Numbered from the stretch's first letter, positions 42,800 to 54,680 are shown. The stretch: DNA of 64,000 nucleotides from Orientallactaga sibirica (GCA_036365145.1 JAEOAD010000024.1:16010501-16074500), one strand, 5' to 3'. Made by a program: numbers and translations. The notes: generated by a model from the sequence alone, not told the origin.

Positions 42800-43739
42800 T
42801 GTATAGGCATATGCTTAGCTTGTAAAGTATTCATCAAAACCCAGGGAAAGCTTCCATCACTGAGAAAAATATTTGGAAGCCACTTAACTAATTACTATTG
42901 AACATGCACAATTTGTTCCTTTTCAGAATACGTGTTCCCGGTTATTAAATATTCTCCTTACAATATATTATCCTATAAAATTAAATGTGTTTCACCTCCA
43001 CGCATGCACACATACACATATATTGAATTTATATTATATATTAATATATATTCTTCTGAGGAAATAAGAGCAGATAAGGGTGGCAAGAGTGACTGAGAAA
43101 GAAATAGTAGCAGATAAAGGAAGCCTCATGGAGACCCTGACATAACAATGACAATAATGACCTTGTCTCTGAGAATTTTTTGGAGACTGTGGCCACATTC
43201 AGATGCTCAAGATGAAGTTAAATAAAATTTGCTTTATTGTCCTCCACTCTATAAAATTTATTAAGCACCCTGCATATCTCAGACTCTCTGTGTCTGCCGT
43301 GCAGAATGGCTTGCCTTGGTCTCACAAGATGAGCAGAGACCCTGCAGAATGAGGAGAACTGGTTCCAAATCACACAGTACTGGTTGAGGCATGCAACCCA
43401 AGGCTACTATCATGGAAACTGGTGTTCTTTAATTGCTTTAAAATTTGATTGACAGTGGACACTTTGAATCAAACCATAAAGCCCAAAGCAAAAACAGAAC
43501 CAAGAGATTCCTTGAGAAGAGAGAACCATGCCTCATGCCACGCCAATTCAAGAGGGAAATGCAAATGCAGTAATGACCCAAGTACTCAGAGATGTGTATG
43601 TGCTGAAGAAACCCTATAGAGTTCTGCACAGAGCGAAAATATTACAAGACCATTTGAGGATCAGACAGCAGTAGAAGTCTTTCCAAAATGCCAGGTAGCT
43701 TTTTATTCATCCTTGGCTTTCATAATAAGAGGAGGCCAC
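42695..43739. other. unique DNA with (TG)n
   Basis: About 1 kb with a (GT)n run at 42758-42796 and AT-rich text near 43020-43060. tttattaagcaccctgcata near 43258 hints at an ancient L2/MIR relic. No gene. Confidence 0.5.
42758..42796. repeat. (GT)n microsatellite
   Basis: About 19 perfect GT units. Confidence 0.95.
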
Positions 43740-43864
43740 GGGCTGGAGAGATGACTCAGCAGTTAAGGAACTTGCCTGCAAAGCTTAACCACCTGGGTTT
43801 CATTCCCCAGTACCAATGTACACCAGATGAACAAAGTGGCACGTGCGTCTCTCTCTCCCTCTCC

Positions 43865-43897
<33 letters not shown>

Positions 43898-43941
43898 TCA
43901 TATCTCTGCTTGCAAATAGATAAATAAAATATGAAAAAAAG
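43740..43941 (+). repeat. B2-like SINE, body-deleted variant
   Basis: ggctggagagatgactcagc head, then from aagtggcacgtgcgtct straight into (CT)n(GT)n. The gagttcgtttgcagtggct part is missing. Confidence 0.92.
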
Positions 43942-43980
43942 ACCAAATAACCTAGTAATCAATCATTGTATATGACTACC

Positions 43981-44156
43981 TTTTTTTTTTTTCTTTCTTC
44001 TTCTTTTTTTTTTTTTTTTTTTTAAGGTAGGTTTCATTCTAGCCCAGGCTGACCTGGAATTCACTCTGTAGTCTCAGGGTGGCCTCAAACTCATGGCGAT
44101 CCTCCTACCTCTGCCTCCTGAGTGTTGAGATTAAAGGCATGCGCACCAGGCCCGGC
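43981..44156 (-). repeat. B1-like SINE
   Basis: Reverse B1 behind a long T/C-rich tail: aaggtaggtttcattctagc, tgacctggaattcactctgt, gagattaaaggcatgcgcac. Confidence 0.94.
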
Positions 44157-44818
44157 CCAACTACCATGTTCTGTACATGATTGAATTAGAGGCCCCACGA
44201 TATCAATGTCTGTCTGGCTAGATTATGTTCTACACTTCACTGAAAAGAACATGAAAATTTAATTTCAAAAGCTGTAAGTTGCTGTTGAAGAAATCTGGTT
44301 GAGAAACATGGATCATATTAGAAGAGACGGGACCTTTCTTGGATCTGGTTCTGAGGAAGATACAATACAACTGACCTTTATAAATTGTCTATGGAAATGT
44401 TAAAAGCTCTCAAAACAAACAAAAGAAAACACCATCCCTCATGATAATTTTGTTATAACTTACAGAAGGAGCCATATGCAGAATCAATATCTACAAGCCA
44501 AAAAAAAAAAATGAAGCTATTAAGGAAACAACTCACAGAGAAGATAACAGAAGATCAGGAGGAAAAAACAGAAAGAAAAAAAATTTAAATTAATGGATTG
44601 AACATAGAGATGCATATGCATCTAAACTCATGGAATGAGAAGAAAAAATATATTTTAATTTTATGCAACAAAGTTATGAAAGATTTCATGCAAAACATCA
44701 AGTCACCAAGCCATACTTTAATAATATAGATATTACAAGATGTCACAATGCCTATATTTTAAACCAAAGTGGCAATGGCTTAATATTTTTAAAATAAAGA
44801 AGGAATTACTCTAGATAA
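44157..44818. other. AT-rich unique DNA
   Basis: About 660 bases, A-rich in the second half (A11 at 44500-44510). No family recognised. Confidence 0.5.
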
Positions 44819-44828
44819 GAATTTTTAT

Positions 44829-45035
44829 TTGTTTTATTTATTTATAAGAAGAGAGAGAGAGAGAGAATGAATATGAATGGGTGTGCCAGAGCCTCCAGTC
44901 ACTGCAAATGAACTCCACATGCCTGCACCACTTTTTCATTTGAGTTTACATGGGTATTGGGGAATTGAACCTGGGTCATTAGGCATTGCAGACAAGTGCC
45001 TTAACCACTTGAGCCATCTCTTTAGTCTCATATAG
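44829..45035 (-). repeat. B2-like SINE with target duplication
   Basis: Reverse B2, older than most: ctccacatgcctgcaccact, then tgagccatctctttagtctc. gaatttttat flanks it at 44819-44828 and 45036-45045. Confidence 0.92.
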
Positions 45036-45045
45036 GAATTTTTAT

Positions 45046-45419
45046 AGTTAATAAGTAGACTGAAATTTTTTTCCAAATATCTTTCTATCATTTCAACTAT
45101 GGTGAAGAAAGAAATGCATTTCCTAAAATTTCTTTTTGTAAAACAATGAACTGTCTGCTTATTCTTCCTCTATCACCTCTTGAGAAGGTTTCCACAGCAC
45201 CAAGTATTCATTATTCAATGATAATGTAGTTCAACCTCAAATTATTCCTATTTAATGAAGAGCTATTTCCATAATTACCTATGTGGGCTAGTTTACCTAT
45301 ATCCTCATTACCTCAGAGTTAGTTCATTTTAGCTTGATTGGAATATCAGGGAAGGTGGTTCATATGTCTGAATTCTGAAGAAATACCAGAACATATTATC
45401 TTTCGATTATCCCAATGAG
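45046..45419. other. unique DNA
   Basis: About 370 bases with no recognised repeat. Confidence 0.5.
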
Positions 45420-45720
45420 CATTAACACAAAGTTTCAAAAGTTTTAGTCCATAGTTACAGCACATGACAAAGCTGTCCATCACAGTGGAAGCATGTGACA
45501 GAGCAAAGTTGTTCACTTCATGGCATCCAGGAAGCAATGATAGAGGGAGAGGAAGTGGTGGGGTCCTAGTAGCCACTTTAAGGATGCACTCTCAAGGACC
45601 TATCTCTCCTATGAGGACCTGGCTCCCAAAGTCTTCACCACCCACCAATAGCACTACACACTGGTGACCAAGGCTTCAAAACATGAGCCTTTGGGGGACA
45701 TTTAAAATCCAAACCAAAAC
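45420..45720 (-). mobile_element. MaLR-type LTR, reverse, partial
   Basis: Reverse MaLR end order: atcacagtggaagcatgtga, gttcacttcatggcatccag, accacccaccaatagcacta, ccaaggcttcaaaacatgag, cctttgggggacatttaaaa. The 3' part of the LTR (left side here) is poorly preserved. Confidence 0.75.
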
Positions 45721-47022
45721 AATGCAACTTTCAAATGGCCAAAGACCTAAGATTTGTGAATGAATGATAAATTGTAACTGATCTATCCAGCTGAGTCCAT
45801 GGTATAGCAGAAATGGTACTGACCTGGATCAGAAACCAGTTTCTAATATTGTCACCAAAGAAATCTCTCTGTGTCTTAGATTCCTCTCCAGAAAAATAAA
45901 TAAATAAATTCCCTTCAAGAAGCACTGGGACTCTTGAATCAGTATGATTCTGTTGTGCATTTCTAACCAATTCAAGAGTTATCAGACCAGAATCAAGCCC
46001 TGTGATCTCTCCACTCAACTAGTAGTTTTAGAAGCACTGAGACATCGCCTTACCTAAGTCAGTAAATCAGCTTTAGTATTGTCATGTATTGTCCAACCAC
46101 AAATGATACAGGGTTAAACTGACTGATTTCCTCTTGTAGGCTACTTAATGGTGAGTGACTTATTCGTTAGATGAATTTGCACTGAATGTGTTTTAAACCT
46201 ATTTTATTCAAGCTTTATATATAATTGTACTTTGCAGTTGAAATAAATAGTATATAATAAAATAATATGACCAACGAAAGTAAATATATTTTCTATGTCC
46301 AAGATAAATGCCCTGGAGAAAAGTGGTAAAAGTCAGTGCATAATTACAATTGTTTTTGAACTTGCAACATCATTATGAAATAATTTTAAAAATCAAAACA
46401 TATTCCACACTTAGCCTGATATTCTAGGTGTAGATTTTTACTCCATTTCAACAAACTAAAATTTGAGCTTATAAATATAGTCAGTACATAAAGGATAAAG
46501 GAAATTTGCTAGGCTGATGTCTAATCAAACCAAAAGTGTATTCCAATAGTAAAAGAGTGAAGAAACAACAGAGGTTCTGCTAAGTTAAAATAAAATGTTT
46601 AAGGTGTGACTTGTAGGTTGTGTGTTCTTTAGAAGTAGACCCTGAGGGAGATTTTCATGCAGTAAGTTATTGGGATTCCTTTGGGGATGGACACTTGTAA
46701 AGAAATAAGCAACTGTAAGACTGTGCTGAGAAAGAAGCTGAAATGTAGTGCATTTGCAACGGAGTCTTAGAGTGATCCCATTGGGACTGTGGGGTAGACC
46801 ATATGCACTCCTGCCTCTAATACTTACCAGTCACCAGATGAGGGATGGTGCGGAGAAAAAGATGCACACTTGGTAGGGTGGCTCCTGCTCCCTTGGGTTG
46901 AGGACATCAGGCAAGAACAGAGTCAGCTATGAGCCCTACCAGCAGTTTTCTTTCCTGGAGGTAGAATAAGCAAGCACTTTGATCTAAGTGGGGACCCTTG
47001 ATACACAATTGAGAGGTTATTT
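45721..47022. other. unique DNA
   Basis: About 1.3 kb. 46610-46980 has a faint ancient-repeat look (ttattgggattcctttgggg) that I cannot assign. No gene. Confidence 0.5.
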
Positions 47023-47036
47023 AAAAAGGACTTCCA

Positions 47037-47355
47037 GAGCTGCAGAGATGGCTTAGCAGTTAAGGCACTTGCCTGCAAAGGCTAAGGAACCAGGTTTGAT
47101 TCCCTACGCCCCACGTAAGCCAGATGCACAAGGTGAAATATGCATTTAGAGTTCGTTTACAATGGCTAGAGGTCCTTGTATGCTCATTCTCTCTCTCTCT
47201 TTGACTCCCAGCACTCAGGAGGCAGAGGTAGGAGAATTGCCATGAATTCGAGGCCACCCTGAGACTGAATAGTGAATTCCAGGTCAGCCTGAGCTAGAGC
47301 GTAATCCTACCTCAAAAAATAAAACAAAATTTAATAAGTAAATAAAATAAAAAAT
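47037..47355 (+). repeat. B2-B1 chimeric SINE flanked by one target duplication
   Basis: A B2 5' part (gctgcagagatggcttagca ... tgctcattctctctctct, 47037-47200) joins directly to a 5'-truncated B1 (actcccagcactcaggaggc ... taatcctacctcaaaaaa) and its A-rich tail. aaaaaggacttcca stands at 47023-47036 and 47356-47369, enclosing both parts. The B2 lacks its own tail and the B1 lacks its first 25 or so bases. The unit therefore integrated as one chimeric RNA/cDNA. Confidence 0.92.
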
Positions 47356-47475
47356 AAAAAGGACTTCCATACAATTAAAATGGACCCAATGAAATGCACA
47401 GAAGGAAATTGAGATTGCATGTCTATAAACATTCCTGGGGACATAGGAAAACTCTAATTAATGTTTTTGCTTTTT

Positions 47476-47496
47476 AATAATAATAATAATAATAAC
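47476..47496. repeat. (TAA)n microsatellite
   Basis: Seven TAA units beside a reverse B1. Confidence 0.88.
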
Positions 47497-47501
47497 TAGT
47501 A

Positions 47502-47648
47502 TTTTGGTTTTTCGAGGTAGGGTCTCACTCTAGCTCGGGCTGACCTGGAATTCCCTATGTAGTTTCAGGGTAGCCTCGTACTCATAGTGATCCTCCTTCC
47601 TCTGCCACTCAAGTGCTGTGATTAAAGGAGTGCCCCACCAACCCCAGC
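47502..47648 (-). repeat. B1-like SINE
   Basis: Reverse B1: ggtttttcgaggtagggtct, tgacctggaattccctatgt, gtgattaaaggagtgcccca. Full length. Confidence 0.94.
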
Positions 47649-47654
47649 CTAATA

Positions 47655-47732
47655 ATTTTTTAATACTTTATTCTTTATTTTATTTATTTATTTGACAGAT
47701 AGAAAGAGGCAGAGAGAGGGAGAGAGAGAATT
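47655..47732 (-). repeat. B2-like SINE 3' end only
   Basis: Reverse B2 tail and GA-rich stretch (tttatttatttgacagatag, gaggcagagagagggagaga). It stops before the body, so it is a strongly 5'-truncated copy. Confidence 0.75.
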
Positions 47733-48679
47733 AAGTTGAAATCAACAGACAATTCTTTATTCCAGAATCTTTCTCTCTTATTTCCATGGGCATAAAGCTT
47801 GACCACATTTTCTAGTCTCTGCAATTTGGGTGGCTCACTGACTGCCGTCTAATCCAGAGAAGAGAATGATTTAAACATGAAGAAGATCAAATTATGACTT
47901 AACTAATCCTGTGGCTTATTGCTATATAAAGAGAACTTTTTTCTTTTGATTCACAAATGCTTAAAGAGGGAGAGAATAATGAGAGCAAGCCTCACAGGGA
48001 ATACATTTCACAGGTGAGGTATATTAAGTACATTACGAGTGCAGTTCTAAATTATTAAAGTCTACTTGCTCAACTAGGATAAAAGTGGGCTCTCAGGAAA
48101 GTAAAGGCTAGTTAAAGTTTGAGGTGTACATTTATAAGAGAGGTTCTCAGGAGAGTGCGGTGAGCAATAGCAGCGAGACCTGGGCACCTGTATAGTCCCT
48201 GGACAGTATAGGGTGGTGCCAGAGTTGGAGGACATGGCTCTGGAATTAGCTTGAAAAGGTAATGGAGTGTGGCTCTGTCTCAGCTAGACCTTTCCATCTT
48301 CTGAGAAGTAGCTGACAAGGAGCACAGCCCCGTCACTTCAAACACACTCGGTCTTCAGAGAGACAGGTAAGAGTGTAACCCTGCTATGGCCTGAGCTCTC
48401 AATGAATCTGTCAAAATCTATTTTAGGCTTTAGGTTAACAGCCCAAACATGGAGTCCAATAAAGTGTGACCATCACATTCTGAAAGGGAGGGAAGAGGAA
48501 GCTGCATGATGTTAACATAGCAAAGTGTTACTCAGGTAGACAACTGTGCACGTGTTTGAAATTGTCTCAAAGCTATAGAACAAGGAGCATATGTGCTGTG
48601 AGCCACTTCAACACCCATGGGTAATTTCTTTTTTATATTCCATCGTTCGGTTAGAGGGCAAGGACATCAATGCTTAAAA
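47733..48679. other. unique DNA
   Basis: About 950 bases without a recognised repeat or gene. Confidence 0.5.
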
Positions 48680-48824
48680 CCCTGGCATGGTGGCACATGC
48701 ATTTAATCCCAGCACTTGGGAGGCAGAGGTAGGAGGATCACTGTGAGTTTCAGGCTAGCCTGAGACTACATAGTGAATTCCAGGTCAGCCTGGGCTAGAG
48801 TGAGACCCGACCTTGAAAACCAGG
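48680..48824 (+). repeat. B1-like SINE
   Basis: cctggcatggtggcacatgc to gtgagacccgaccttgaaaa. Full length. Confidence 0.95.
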
Positions 48825-49329
48825 GCAACCCAGGGAGTGGTAACAAATTCACAGTATTATCCTGGAGTATTATAAATTTGCCTAGGAAACTGGAAAACAT
48901 CTACAAAATACAGAAGTGCCTTGGCTTATAGTGAGACTATGTCCCCATAAATGCATCATGACTTGAAAATGTTGAAGTCCAAGATTCATGTCATACATCT
49001 AGTTCCCCAAACATCTTAGCTTGGAAACAAAGCACTGAAGAGTATGGGCTCTTAACCATCATGAAACACAGCGCACCGGAGATTCATGGGCTCTTAAGCC
49101 TCATGATCACAGGACTGACTGGGAGCTACAGCTCCCTGCCAATTTGCCCAGCACTGTGAGAGAGATGGGTCACTAGGAAAAAGATCAGCAGTCAAATTTT
49201 GATGTAAATCTGAATATATATCACCTGTGCACATTCATAAAGCTAAAAATAGAAACACCTTAAGAGAACTCTCAAAAGTCAGGGACCTTCTATATTTCAT
49301 AAACTACTAGCTCAAGGTAGTCTACAATT
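48825..49329. other. unique DNA
   Basis: About 500 bases. cttaaccatcatgaaacaca and cttaagcctcatgatcacag look like an imperfect local duplication (about 49050-49110). Confidence 0.5.
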
Positions 49330-49709
49330 GTGGTAGTTTGAATATATGTCCCCCAATATATTCAGTGTTTTATTAGTTATAGTTTGCATCTGCAAACATT
49401 GCTAGAGGCAATGTCACTGGGGGCTGGTCTTAAGGTGTGGGTTTGAGATTCCATTGTAAAGATATGCAAATGTGCCTAGCAGGAGTTCCTGAAGTGTGTT
49501 GTGTGACCTTTTGGCTGTAGTTTTGCTCTGTGTGCTGTGGTGGCTGGCTGGTTTTTTCTCTCTCTGCGTGGCCCTGTGGAGAGCAGGCCGCTTCTCTTGA
49601 CATTATGGAACTTCCCCTGGATCTGTAAGCTTCAATAAATAATATCCCTTCCTCCATAACTGTGCCCGGTCTGGAAGTTCATCTCAGCGAACCTGAAGCT
49701 GTCTGCAAC
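49330..49709 (+). mobile_element. ERVL-MaLR-type solo LTR
   Basis: Starts tgtggtagtttgaatatatg, has ggcaatgtcactgggggctg, ttgacattatggaacttccc, ctggatctgtaagcttcaat and cagcgaacctgaagctgtct, and ends gcaaca. 380 bases, TG...CA, no internal region. Same subfamily as 61811-62640 and 21258-21425. Confidence 0.86.
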
Positions 49710-50043
49710 AACAATGTTAACATTAAATGAGAGCACATTTCTTCCCTGAGCTTCTTATCTTTATGGTTGATGAAAAATGCTATGTAAAAATCAATACCGA
49801 ATGGGACATTAAGTTGGGCAGTACCCAATCTGATCTCAAGGTCTTAGAAGCTGTATGGTACTCAGTGGGTATATTTAAACCAAATGGTACATAATTTCAA
49901 TGTCAACAATAAAAATATTTTTCTTTGACCTTTTTAATGTTTTTTTTTCCCCAAACAGATGTTCCTATGTACATATTAAGTTTTGAAGTCCAGCTACTTA
50001 ATGAACAGAACTGGTAGGTATTACTTGGAGCTTAGTAGCCCTG
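49710..50043. other. unique DNA
   Basis: About 330 bases, AT-rich, nothing recognised. Confidence 0.5.
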
Positions 50044-50052
50044 TGAAAAATT

Positions 50053-50260
50053 GGGCTGGAGAGATGGCTTAGTGGTTAAGGTGCTTGCCTGCAAAGCCAA
50101 AGGACCCAGGCTCAATTTCCCAGGACCCATGTAAGCCAAATGCACAAGGTGGCATGTGTATCTGGAGTTCATTTGCAGTGGCTGAAGACCCTGGTGTGCC
50201 CATTCTCTCCTCTCTCTCTCTTTCTCTTTCTCTCTCAAATAAAATGAATAATTTTTAAAA
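50053..50260 (+). repeat. B2-like SINE with target duplication
   Basis: Full B2. gaaaaatt precedes (50045-50052) and follows (50261-50268). Confidence 0.95.
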
Positions 50261-50424
50261 GAAAAATTATAGAGATAACAAGGCTTCCATGAAATGAGAA
50301 AGTTTGGAACCTCTCCTCTCTGTCTGATGGTAAAGGCAACGACAGAAAGAACCCATCTACTACTCATATAAACCTGTTTTCTGAATTTTATCAGATACAG
50401 TAGCTAATATTACCATCATTATTT

Positions 50425-50785
50425 GGCTTTCCATTACTATAGCAGAACACTGAGGTAATTAATATGTAAAAGAATAAAAGTTTATTTGCTTCTATTTTTT
50501 CAGTCCAAACTTAGCCTCATAGGTTTAGGCCTCTGTTAAGGATGGCACACAAGGGTGGGCGTGTGTGAAGAAGCAAACTGCTCACTTCGGGAACCAGGAA
50601 ACAAACAGAAACAGAAAGAAACTAGGGTCTTCCATTCCCCTTAGAGAATATCTCAATGACTTAAGGACTTCCCATTGGACTTTCTCTCCTAAAGTTTGGG
50701 CCGACTCCTACTAGTGCCACCTGGAAACTAATCATTTATCATGTTTATCTTTAGAGGGAAACTTACCCAAACCATAGCATGGCCT
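50425..50785 (-). mobile_element. MaLR-type LTR, reverse
   Basis: ccattactatagcagaacac, gaataaaagtttatttgctt, aaactgctcacttcgggaac, tctcaatgacttaaggactt, cccattggactttctctcct, gggaaacttacccaaaccat. Reverse MaLR order with clear divergence. Confidence 0.75.
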
Positions 50786-50889
50786 TAACTAGTATGATGA
50801 CTTTAAATTTATATAACAAGTCAAAGTTCTATTTGAAGTCACTTCTTGTGATGAACCTGAAATTAAAAAGTGGTGTACTGGAACTATAT

Positions 50890-51115
50890 AAATAACTCAG
50901 TCATTAAAATGCTTGCTGTGAAAGCACTAGAACCTCAGTTTGATCCTGGGGATCACTGGCCAGCCAGAGTAATGTACTTGGAAGGGTCCATGTCCATGTG
51001 ATATTCTGTCTCAACAAGGAAAAGGGTGCATGTAGATGGTGCATAGGAATGACACCAAGGCTGTCCTCTGGCCTCCACATGCAAATGTACATGTGTGAAC
51101 ACAAACACGTACATA
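50890..51115 (+). repeat. B4-type SINE, diverged
   Basis: ID-like head remnant (ataactcagtcattaaaatg, cctcagtttgatcctgggg), B1-like middle (gatattctgtctcaacaagg), and 3' end ggctgtcctctggcctccac followed by an ACAC-rich tail. Confidence 0.68.
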
Positions 51116-51929
51116 CATGTTCACAAACAAGCTATCATGAGACTCAGATCAGAATTAGAAAGTAGACCTCCAAAGAAGCTGACTATGTCTGTAGCTTTTT
51201 TCTCACTAGCAATAAAATCTATATATAGCATGTTGGACTTCTGGGCAGTGATTTAAACATCCATAACGTCACGTCACTAGTGTGCCACTAATGTCTTCCA
51301 GTCCTATTATTCCACCTGTCCCTTCCCCCTCATGCCTCTTGGGCGACTTCTTCCCATGAATGAATCATTGTTTCCCAGTCAGATGTTCCCTTGGGAAGAT
51401 GCAGGAGAAGGGGAATAAGTTCCAAATGAGGTTTTGGAATGCACTGGGTTTGCTCCAAGTCATTTTCTCCATGACACCTTCCCCACCTCCAAAGGAAGAT
51501 TTGCTCTACTATGAAAGGTAAAGGTGTTTCCTTTGCATTTCTGAATGTGGCATGCAAAATGTAATTCTCCACAAGCATTACTGATTATTTGTACTGTTCT
51601 GGGAATAGAGCGGGGACTTTGGGTTCGTGGCTAAATCAGCGGCAGTCCCATGGACTTTAATCTTCCCCTTGCAGAATGGCCTCTTCTTTCCCAGCCTTTA
51701 ACTGCTGTACCATATCACACAGGAGCCCCTCCCTAAGGTTTACAGAGACACTTTGCTGTAGGGAATTCTGAATGGGGCCCAGGTGTTTTTAAAGGACTCC
51801 AGGTGACCACTATTACCAGAGTTTTAGGAAAAACCTTCTTGGTTTGGGTATTTCCATAGCTTGAAATATGTTATCCAGCCATCCACACTTTAGTAAAATG
51901 ATGCCACCATCTGTCCTGGTGCATAAATC
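51116..51929. other. unique DNA
   Basis: About 800 bases with no recognised repeat. No domain in the short frames. Confidence 0.5.
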
Positions 51930-52016
51930 AGACGCTTAAGAATTTTTCATTCTTGATTCTGTCTCGCTCCCATCTTACCCATATCATTGATGCTGTCATC
52001 AAATTATATCTCATCT

Positions 52017-52167
52017 GTGTTGGAGAAATGACTTAGTTGTTAAGGCACTTGCCTGCAAAGCCAAAGGACCCAGGTTCAACTCTCCAGGACCCACATAGGC
52101 CAGATGTACAAGGTGGCATCTGTGTCTGCAATTCATTTGCAGTGGCTGGAGGCCCTGGTGTGCCCAT

Positions 52168-52215
<48 letters not shown>

Positions 52216-52241
52216 AAGTCAATAAAAATTAAATTTCTAAA
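52017..52241 (+). repeat. B2-like SINE inside the L2
   Basis: tgttggagaaatgacttagt head, long (CT)n and tail. Flanked by aaattatatctca and aaattttatctca, a 13-bp duplication with one mismatch. Confidence 0.95.
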
Positions 52242-52433
52242 AAAATTTTATCTCAGCTAACCATTTCTCTCCATCTTCTCAAACTCCACTTTCAACTCCT
52301 AAGCAAAATTCCTACAAAATTTTGACAATGTTTCTGCTTGAACACTCCCACTGTTTCTTGATTCTGGGGCCAACATCATTTTCTGCAAACATCAATCAGA
52401 TTTTGTCAAAGTCATATCACACAATAAGAAGCC

Positions 52434-52755
52434 AGGAAGATGGCTCAGTGGGTAAAGCACTTGTCATAGAAGCATGAGGGCAGAAGAGGCCCTAATTTGC
52501 CCTGAGTTCCATTCCGTAGCACTCATGTAAACAGCAAGGCATGGTCATACACACCTATGACCCCAGTTTTACTGCGAGTAGAGATGGAATTTTCTGGGTG
52601 GGCTGACCTTCCTGTGTGACTGAAAATGACAGCTCTGTGTTCAGTGAGAGATTCCATCTCAAGGAAACAAGTGGATGAGCAATATTGGAGGACACCTGAC
52701 ATTCTCCTCTGACCTCCACATTTACACATAGAGTGCATGTATCTACACACACACA
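52434..52755 (+). repeat. B4-type SINE inside the L2
   Basis: ID-like head ggaagatggctcagtgggta, cctgagttccattccgtagc, B1-like part aaggcatggtcatacacacc, gagagattccatctcaagga, then attctcctctgacctccaca and an ACAC tail. Near complete. Confidence 0.82.
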
Positions 52756-53257
52756 CATCTTTTAATAGATTATACTTAGGCTAGAATTCAAACAGATCTC
52801 ACACATTCTTGTCACCTTTATTCAATTCCTTCTTCTTTCCAACTCATCCAATCCACCTTCATTTTCTTTGAGATTTACAGACACAACAGACTCTTGCCTG
52901 CATCATAGCTTATTGTCTAGATTCTTCTTTTATCCATTCTTTAAAAGGATGACTAGTTCTCCTATTAAAGTTCACTTCCTTGAACAACCTCCTTCAGCAA
53001 GCTCTCTGTTATGACCCATTAGAGAACAGTCCCCTCATATAAATCTTAGACAGCTAGTTTTGTTTTTCCTTTATATTGTTCATCACAGTTTGTAAACATG
53101 TTTGCTTGGTCTTGCATGCATTCATTGGTTCATTTTAACTTTCCAAATAAAACGGAAGCTCCATGGATGTGTGGTTGATATGTCCTGTGTATAACTTAGT
53201 AAGCAGTAGTCAGGACTATTAAGTTAATGAGTAAATAAAAGCATAGATAAATGATAG

Positions 53258-53278
53258 AGAATAGATAGATAGATGGAT
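53258..53278. repeat. (GATA)n run
   Basis: Four to five GATA/GATG units. Confidence 0.8.
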
Positions 53279-53340
53279 AAGTAAAAGCTGGAAATTTTAG
53301 ACCTTTTAACTGCCCTTAAGTTTTTAGAAGGGAAAATCCA

Positions 53341-53572
53341 GGCTAGAGAGATGGCTTAGTGGATAAGGTGTATGCCTGCGAAGCCTAAGGACCCCAGTTC
53401 AATTCTTCAGGTCCCACGTAAGCCAGATGTACATGGTGGTTTGTCTGAAGTGGCTAGAGGCCCTGGCACACCCATTCTCACTCTCTCTCTCTCTCTCTGT
53501 CTCTGTGTGTGTCTATAATAAATAAATAAATAAAAATAAATAAAATCATTAAAAAATAAATTAAATAAAAGG
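53341..53572 (+). repeat. B2-like SINE
   Basis: ggctagagagatggcttagt head. Body has a deletion after agatgtacatggtggt. CT/GT-rich block and a long AAAT/AAAAT tail follow. Confidence 0.93.
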
Positions 53573-54443
53573 TGAAATCCCTTTCCAAATTTCCCTATAT
53601 AAAACTGTATAAAACTTATATACACAACAAAGACATAATATATGTGCCAATTCTTCAGAGAAATTCTTCAAAGAAATTCTCTAAAATCAGAGTAAAGAAG
53701 AGTAGAGTAGTGAGATAAGGAATTCAGGTAACTTTCTTGAACAGCAATACCAACTTGTAAGACGTTCTACACTCTCCTCTTGCATTCAAGTTACCATCAT
53801 GATGAATAATTGACTCTATAGAGTCATATACTTAGGTCGATTGGATAGCAGCTCGTCTACAACGCAAATCAGCAGGTAGATGGCCAAAGCACTAGCCAAA
53901 AAGTGGTGAACTTGTATCAACATTGCTGTTTGTCTCTGTTCCTTGGGAGACACCATGGAAGGAATGGTTTTATGCTCGTACCTACTTACCAGTCCCACAG
54001 AAAGTTGCTTCGTCGGGCAGTAGGAACCGTTACCACCATGCTCCTCCTGCTCACGTCCTTACGATCATCTCATTACTCTCGTTGGTGACAGTGATTGTTT
54101 TGTACTGATGCCCATTCTTGCTGCTTTTGTGGACATGTCCAGTTGGCCTATCCAGTTCCATGGGCTTTTTCTGTGTGTGTATGTGTGTGTGTGTCACACT
54201 CTGAATTCACTATCATGAACTTTTTATTAATTTTTATGGTTTCGTCCTTTTCCTGCTTTTAAAGGCTAACTTGTTTAGAACCTCTTTATAGCCAGCGCAA
54301 AAGCTGAAGTGTATTGCTTTCCAGGCATTCATGAACTTGAAACTCTTGCACTGCTCAAGGTGCATTCTTATTTCTCACACTTCAGAGGGTCATATACATC
54401 AGGCTGCAGAATATTCTCTCCTGAAATTAAAAGGTACTTGGAA
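53573..54443. other. unique DNA with CpG-bearing overlapping frames
   Basis: About 870 bases free of recognised repeats. 53816-54108 is open on both strands for 60 codons and keeps several CpGs. One plus frame and the minus frame each end in a membrane-like hydrophobic stretch before the stop. I recognise neither product. Confidence 0.45.
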
Positions 54444-54457
54444 AATATCTCTATTTT

Positions 54458-54666
54458 TAAAAATGTGTTATTTATTTATTTATTTGAGGGGGGAAGAGAC
54501 AGAGAGAAAGAGAGAATGGGTGCACCATGGCCTCCAGCCACTGCAAACAAACTCCAGACGCATGTGCCCCCTTGTGTATCTGGCTTACGTGGGTCCTGGG
54601 GAATCGAACCTGGGTCCTTAGGCTTTGCAGGCAAGTGCCTTAACTGCTAAGCCATATCCCAGGCCC
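54458..54666 (-). repeat. B2-like SINE with 14-bp target duplication
   Basis: Reverse B2. aatatctctatttt at 54444-54457 and aatatctctgtttt at 54667-54680. Confidence 0.96.
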
Positions 54667-54680
54667 AATATCTCTGTTTT

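Larger units (their letters stand above)
51930..53245 (+). repeat. L2 relic in three pieces
   Basis: L2 3' text runs in order across two younger SINEs: ttcattcttgattctgtctc and gctgtcatcaaattatatct; then catttctctccatcttctca and atttctgttt-like ttgattctggggcc; then ttcaattccttcttctttcc, cctttatattgttcatcaca, aaataaaacggaagctccat and aagttaatgagtaaataaaa. B2 at 52017-52241 and B4 at 52434-52755 split it. Confidence 0.72.
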
